Assembly: GCF_003590095.1 (NCBI RefSeq)
Contig: NC_039480.1
Coordinates: 2,147,328 to 2,211,327, forward strand
Source: Trichoplusia ni
Taxonomy: Eukaryota; Arthropoda; Insecta; Lepidoptera; Noctuidae
DNA: 64,000 nucleotides
Direction of reading: 5' to 3'
Positions 60,851 through 64,000 of the stretch are shown piece after piece. The translations under genes and the position numbers were made by a program. The first letter of the stretch is position 1; each line of letters opens with the position of its first letter. The notes beneath the pieces were generated by a model. It saw nothing but the letters and a program-made list of their open reading frames with translations. It was not told where the DNA came from and made no database searches.

Positions 60851-60974
60851 TTCTTTAGCCTATTAATACAGAAACCCCGTCTCACGACACTATTCAAGTT
60901 CTTCATATATTATGACAGCAAGCGAAACCGCGTGCACACCCTAGTGCTACATTCTCGCAGTCCGGTCACATTCC

Positions 60975-61015
60975 TTGTCCCCCCCCCTCGCCCCCCTCGC
61001 CAACAGACCCTCTCG
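60975..61015. repeat. C-rich tract
   Basis: Runs of nine and six C (CCTTGTCCCCCCCCCTCGCC). The complementary strand has quadruplex potential. Confidence 0.55.
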
Positions 61016-61198
61016 GACCCTCGGAGTTAGATCATTAATCATGACAAACAATGCTGGGTAAGGCTCTAGCCCTGGTAATACATAAAGTATAGTATTGGGT
61101 GTTAATATATTGTGAAAAGGGATAATTATGGGTTAAGTATTTTTAGCCGGTTTCAAAAAAAAGAAGGTCGTCAATTTGCCTGTATTTTTTTTTAGAAA

Positions 61199-61417
61199 CT
61201 AGCTTCTCGCCCGCTGCTTTGCCCGCGTCGAGGTCGGTTACATCGCGTTTCCAAGAGAACTCTTCAAAAGTCCGGGATAAAAACTATCCTATGTTCTTTC
61301 TCAAGGTCAACACTATCTCTGTACCAAATTTCATTAAAATCAGTTCAGTGGTTTAGACGTGAAAGCGTAACAGACAGACAGACAGAGTTACTTTCGCATT
61401 TATTATATTAGTAGGGA
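61199..61417 (-). mobile_element. Non-autonomous Helitron, family D
   Basis: The plus strand starts CTAGCTTCTCGCCCGCTGCT and ends TTTATTATATTAGTAGGGA. Confidence 0.88.
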
Positions 61418-61481
61418 TTAGAACTGAATGAACGAATTTCGTTGGTTCTTTTCTTATTTAACGGATACGCGAACGAAGAGG

Positions 61482-61535
61482 CCTATGTCCAGCAGTGGAC
61501 AACTATAGGCTGAGATTATGATGATGATTATATAG
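61482..61535 (+). mobile_element. LINE 3' end scrap with ATGATGATG tail
   Basis: GAGGCCTATGTCCAGCAGTG followed by ACTATAGGCTGAGATTATG, the same 3' end type as the 17.4-kb insertion. Confidence 0.65.
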
Positions 61536-61712
61536 GCCGCTTTTGGGCAAAGGACTCCATCTCCATCGTGTCTACTGTCAAAACCTATAACCATTTTTAC
61601 CATTTAGATTCCAAAACTTCGAAAATTGAATATTAGTAAAACCCGCTGCGACACAAGGATCAAATTTAATATCTTTAGTGCTGGGATTTCATGTTATTTA
61701 AAAACCATAACA

Positions 61713-62180
61713 ATAACGCGAAAGTTTTTATGTATGGATGTTTGTTCCTCTTTCACGCAAAAACCACTGAACGGATTTAGACGAAACTTGGTACACAGGT
61801 AGTTTATAACCAGATCATTGGCCTAGCCTTTTCCCTACTATGTTGGGGTCGGCTACCAGTCCAACCGGTTTCAGCTAAGTACCAGTGTTTTACAAGGAGC
61901 GACTGCCTATCTGACCTCCTCAACCCAGTTACCTGGGCAACACGATAGCCCTTGGTTAGACTGGCTGTCAGACTTTTTCAAGCTTCTGACTACCTGTTAC
62001 GACTGTCAAAGATGTATGAATAACAGCCGGGACCCACAATTTAACGTGCCTTCCGAAACACGGACGTGCCTTCCTTAGTTTATGCCCAGAATTAACACAT
62101 AAGGCAGTTTTCATCCCAATTTTATATTGCTATAGGATGATTTTCGATTTGTAGCGAGCGGACCCGTGGGTAACAACTAG
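61713..62180 (+). mobile_element. Helitron family H interrupted by a 5S-derived SINE
   Basis: The 5' part has GCGAAAGTTTTTATGTATGG and CACTGAACGGATTTAGACGA. After the insert it resumes with AATTAACACATAAGGCAGTT and ends CCGTGGGTAACAACTAG followed by T. Confidence 0.82.
61814..62075 (-). repeat. 5S-derived SINE, family F (5' truncated) with 14-bp target duplication
   Basis: Inverted copy from CATTGGCCTAGCCTTTTCCC to GTGCCTTCCGAAACACGG plus a repeated ACGTGCCTTCC. It is flanked by TAGTTTATAACCAG (61800-61813) and TAGTTTATGCCCAG (62076-62089). Confidence 0.88.
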
Positions 62181-62466
62181 TATATACACATCTTAACAAC
62201 AGTACGGCATCTTAGTGTCGTATAAGTGCCCTCTGCGTATTAGCGACACTCCATTAGCTGAGGTCAAGGGTCTGATATCATTTTGTGTATCGGAGACCTT
62301 CGCGATATCTTTAGGTCCTTGGAATAAGGGTCCTTAAAGCTCTTGATGTTAGTAAGAATAAAAATCTTTGTCTCTTAAAACCTTTACAAACCTTCTTTAA
62401 AGAAATTTTGATACTGTGGTGTGTAAGCCACTTTATATTATTGTTTCCTATTTAATAATTGTGTTT

Positions 62467-62829
62467 GAGGAGCTAGTGGCTAAGCTATAACCGCAAAGTG
62501 AAACGCTCACAGGTTAAACTATGCTTGACGCGGTTGGTCCGTAGATGGGTGACCATCTGTGTCATAATCAGTTCCTCCGTGTTTCGGAAGGCACGTTAAA
62601 TGGTGGGTCCCGGCTCTTATTCCTACATCTTCGACAGCCATTACAGGTAGTCAGAAGCTTGAAAAGTCTGACACCCAGTCTAACCAAGGGGTATCGTGTT
62701 GCCCAGGTAACTGGGTTTAGGAGGTCAGATAAGCAGTCGCTCCTTGTAAAACACTGGTACTTAGCTGAAACCAGTTAGACTGGAAGCCGACCCCAACATA
62801 GTTGGGAAAACTCTAGGCAGATGATGATG
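62467..62829 (+). repeat. 5S rRNA-derived SINE, family F (full length, with target duplication)
   Basis: GAGGAGCTAGTGGCTAAGCT to CATAGTTGGGAAAACTCTAG and a GATGATGATGATT tail. Flanks ATTTAATAATTGTGTTT (62450-62466) and ATTTAATAAGTGTGATT (62830-62846) agree at 15 of 17 positions. Confidence 0.92.
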
Positions 62830-63004
62830 ATTTAATAAGTGTGATTATTATCTCTCCAATAACTCGCCTTACATAGCGACCCTGCCAGGATTGGATACTC
62901 GGTACCTACTTACGTTTTTTTAGAAAAGTCTTGCTAAAAATCTGAAAAGACTTTTCTAAGCCACCAACTGAAGATTCCATTGCATATAGTAATTTTTTTA
63001 GTAA

Positions 63005-63050
63005 CCATCGTGAGACTAATTCATTATTAAATTATGTAACGTTGTATGTA
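63005..63050 (+). repeat. Family I lead fragment
   Basis: TAACCATCGTGAGACTAATT followed by CATTATTAAATTATGTAACG, the left end of the foldback family only. Confidence 0.55.
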
Positions 63051-64000
63051 CACAATACAAATATTATTATTTTTTAACGTAAAAATCATTTGTCACTCAA
63101 AAATTGCAATAAGATTACAAATCAATGCACAAAAGCGTAAAATACTAACAATTTCTTATCCTACCCATTGTAACTTAATTTATCGGCTGGAATAACGTAA
63201 AAACCATATAATCTATAAATCAATTAGTCTGTCAGCTACACAGCTTTCGGTACATTTAATACCGATTAATTTTCTTCGGTTAGGGGTTAGAAAAAATATA
63301 GAAAAAGGTTATGGTAGTGACATTTACAAATCTTTATGGCAATTGAAAGAGTTTTGCTAGTGGTCATTTAATTGATCATGCTTGGACAAGTGATTTTTCT
63401 GTGCCTTAATTATTTATTTGATCTCCGTGTCAAACGTATATTAAAGTTAATTTCAATATTTGAAAGTCTGTCTTTACTTGTCAAGGTACAGGATTAAGAG
63501 AAAATAACCTCCTTCTGTTAAAATAGGTTATAACATCAACGGCAAGGCATTCAAAGTCCATGAACTCTGATAAAGCTAGTAGTTTACTAAACACCTAATA
63601 GATGGCGTTATTTTCAACTTCTTGTTGAGTACTTCTTAACATAGATGGCGCTTAATTCAAGGATGTTGTTAGTTTATCATAAGAAATATAGATGGCGTTG
63701 ATAAACGTTTTAGACAGTAATAATATGTAACTCGTAATTCTAATTGCGACGATGTATATTTACTAGTAATTGTTTTCATATAACTATCAATGTTGGCGTA
63801 TTTTGTGTTTCAGGGTAAATTTCTTGTAAAAACAACAACTTTTTCAGCTTGCTTTCACGGTTTCGTATTAAATTTTCATAGTAGGGTGAATTTCAACAGG
63901 TCCAAAAAAATCTTCATTTCCGTGGATTTTTTATTCTTCAACTTTAGAACAATAAAAAATAGTGTTTTCTCAAGTTTTCGATCAGATATGCAGTTTTGCT
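63051..64000. other. No gene seen
   Basis: AT-rich. GATGGCG motifs recur at about 63600, 63643 and 63691 (ATAGATGGCGTT, ATAGATGGCGCT, ATAGATGGCGTT), possibly decayed repeat blocks. Confidence 0.4.

Noticed and set aside
1..64000. CRISPR arrays, operons, Shine-Dalgarno sites
   Set aside because: No regularly spaced identical repeats and no prokaryotic gene layout. The window is eukaryotic.

Overview
The window is AT-rich eukaryotic nuclear DNA, almost certainly from a moth or butterfly. The evidence is the repeat content: dozens of TC...CTAG non-autonomous Helitrons of the kinds common in Lepidoptera, two tRNA-derived SINE families plus a third tRNA-like one, a 5S rRNA-derived SINE family, and non-LTR retrotransposons whose ORF1 and ORF2 resemble insect CR1/Jockey-type elements. 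I found no convincing host protein-coding gene, no intact tRNA or rRNA gene, no CRISPR array and no operon. The window looks intergenic or intronic. All family letters (A, B, C...) are local labels made by comparing copies inside the window, not database names.

Two long retrotransposons dominate the coding content. LINE-1 (about 6.6-10.8 kb, + strand) is 5' truncated inside ORF1. It keeps a coiled-coil/FP-like ORF1, all endonuclease catalytic motifs and an uninterrupted reverse transcriptase. It carries one single-base frameshift, and ORF1 and ORF2 lie in one frame separated only by a TAG. It sits, together with an inverted SINE, inside a Helitron whose two halves flank it (6507-6615 and 11068-11151). 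LINE-2 (about 52.5-57.5 kb, + strand) is a nearly full-length relative with a 5' UTR. It carries two frameshifts, one in ORF1 and one in ORF2, and four in-frame stops. A 3'-end fragment of the same family lies at about 20.8 kb.

The rest is layered short repeats. There are eight family A tRNA SINEs and about a dozen family B tRNA SINEs. Some seventeen 5S-derived SINE copies or pieces are present, many with a GATGAT tail. About fifteen family C Helitrons share the outer form ATCTATACTAATATATAAAG...GCAACAGCTAGT. Five to ten D/H-type Helitrons have TCCCTACTAATATTATAAATG-like 5' ends. There are also eight copies of an anonymous ~220 bp repeat (E), a foldback family (I), a long-TIR MITE, degenerate copies of a 'catgagatac...gacagacag' repeat (N), and several 5'-truncated LINE 3' ends. 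Many nested insertions can be ordered in time, and several have visible target-site duplications: 61.8 kb, 62.5 kb, 35.4 kb, 17.4 kb and 47.8 kb.

The most interesting items are these: the foldback insertion at 47.85 kb, with perfect 35-bp arms and a perfect 17-bp target duplication; the ORF1-TAG-ORF2 arrangement and patchwork base composition of LINE-1; a tandem pair of ~187 bp degenerate 5S-like units at 41.3 kb; two tRNA-Lys-type primer-binding-site matches that may mark vanished LTR elements; and a small GC-richer ORF at 23.3-23.5 kb (minus strand) that is the only candidate for a host exon. Boundaries of degenerate repeats are approximate to about 10-20 bp.
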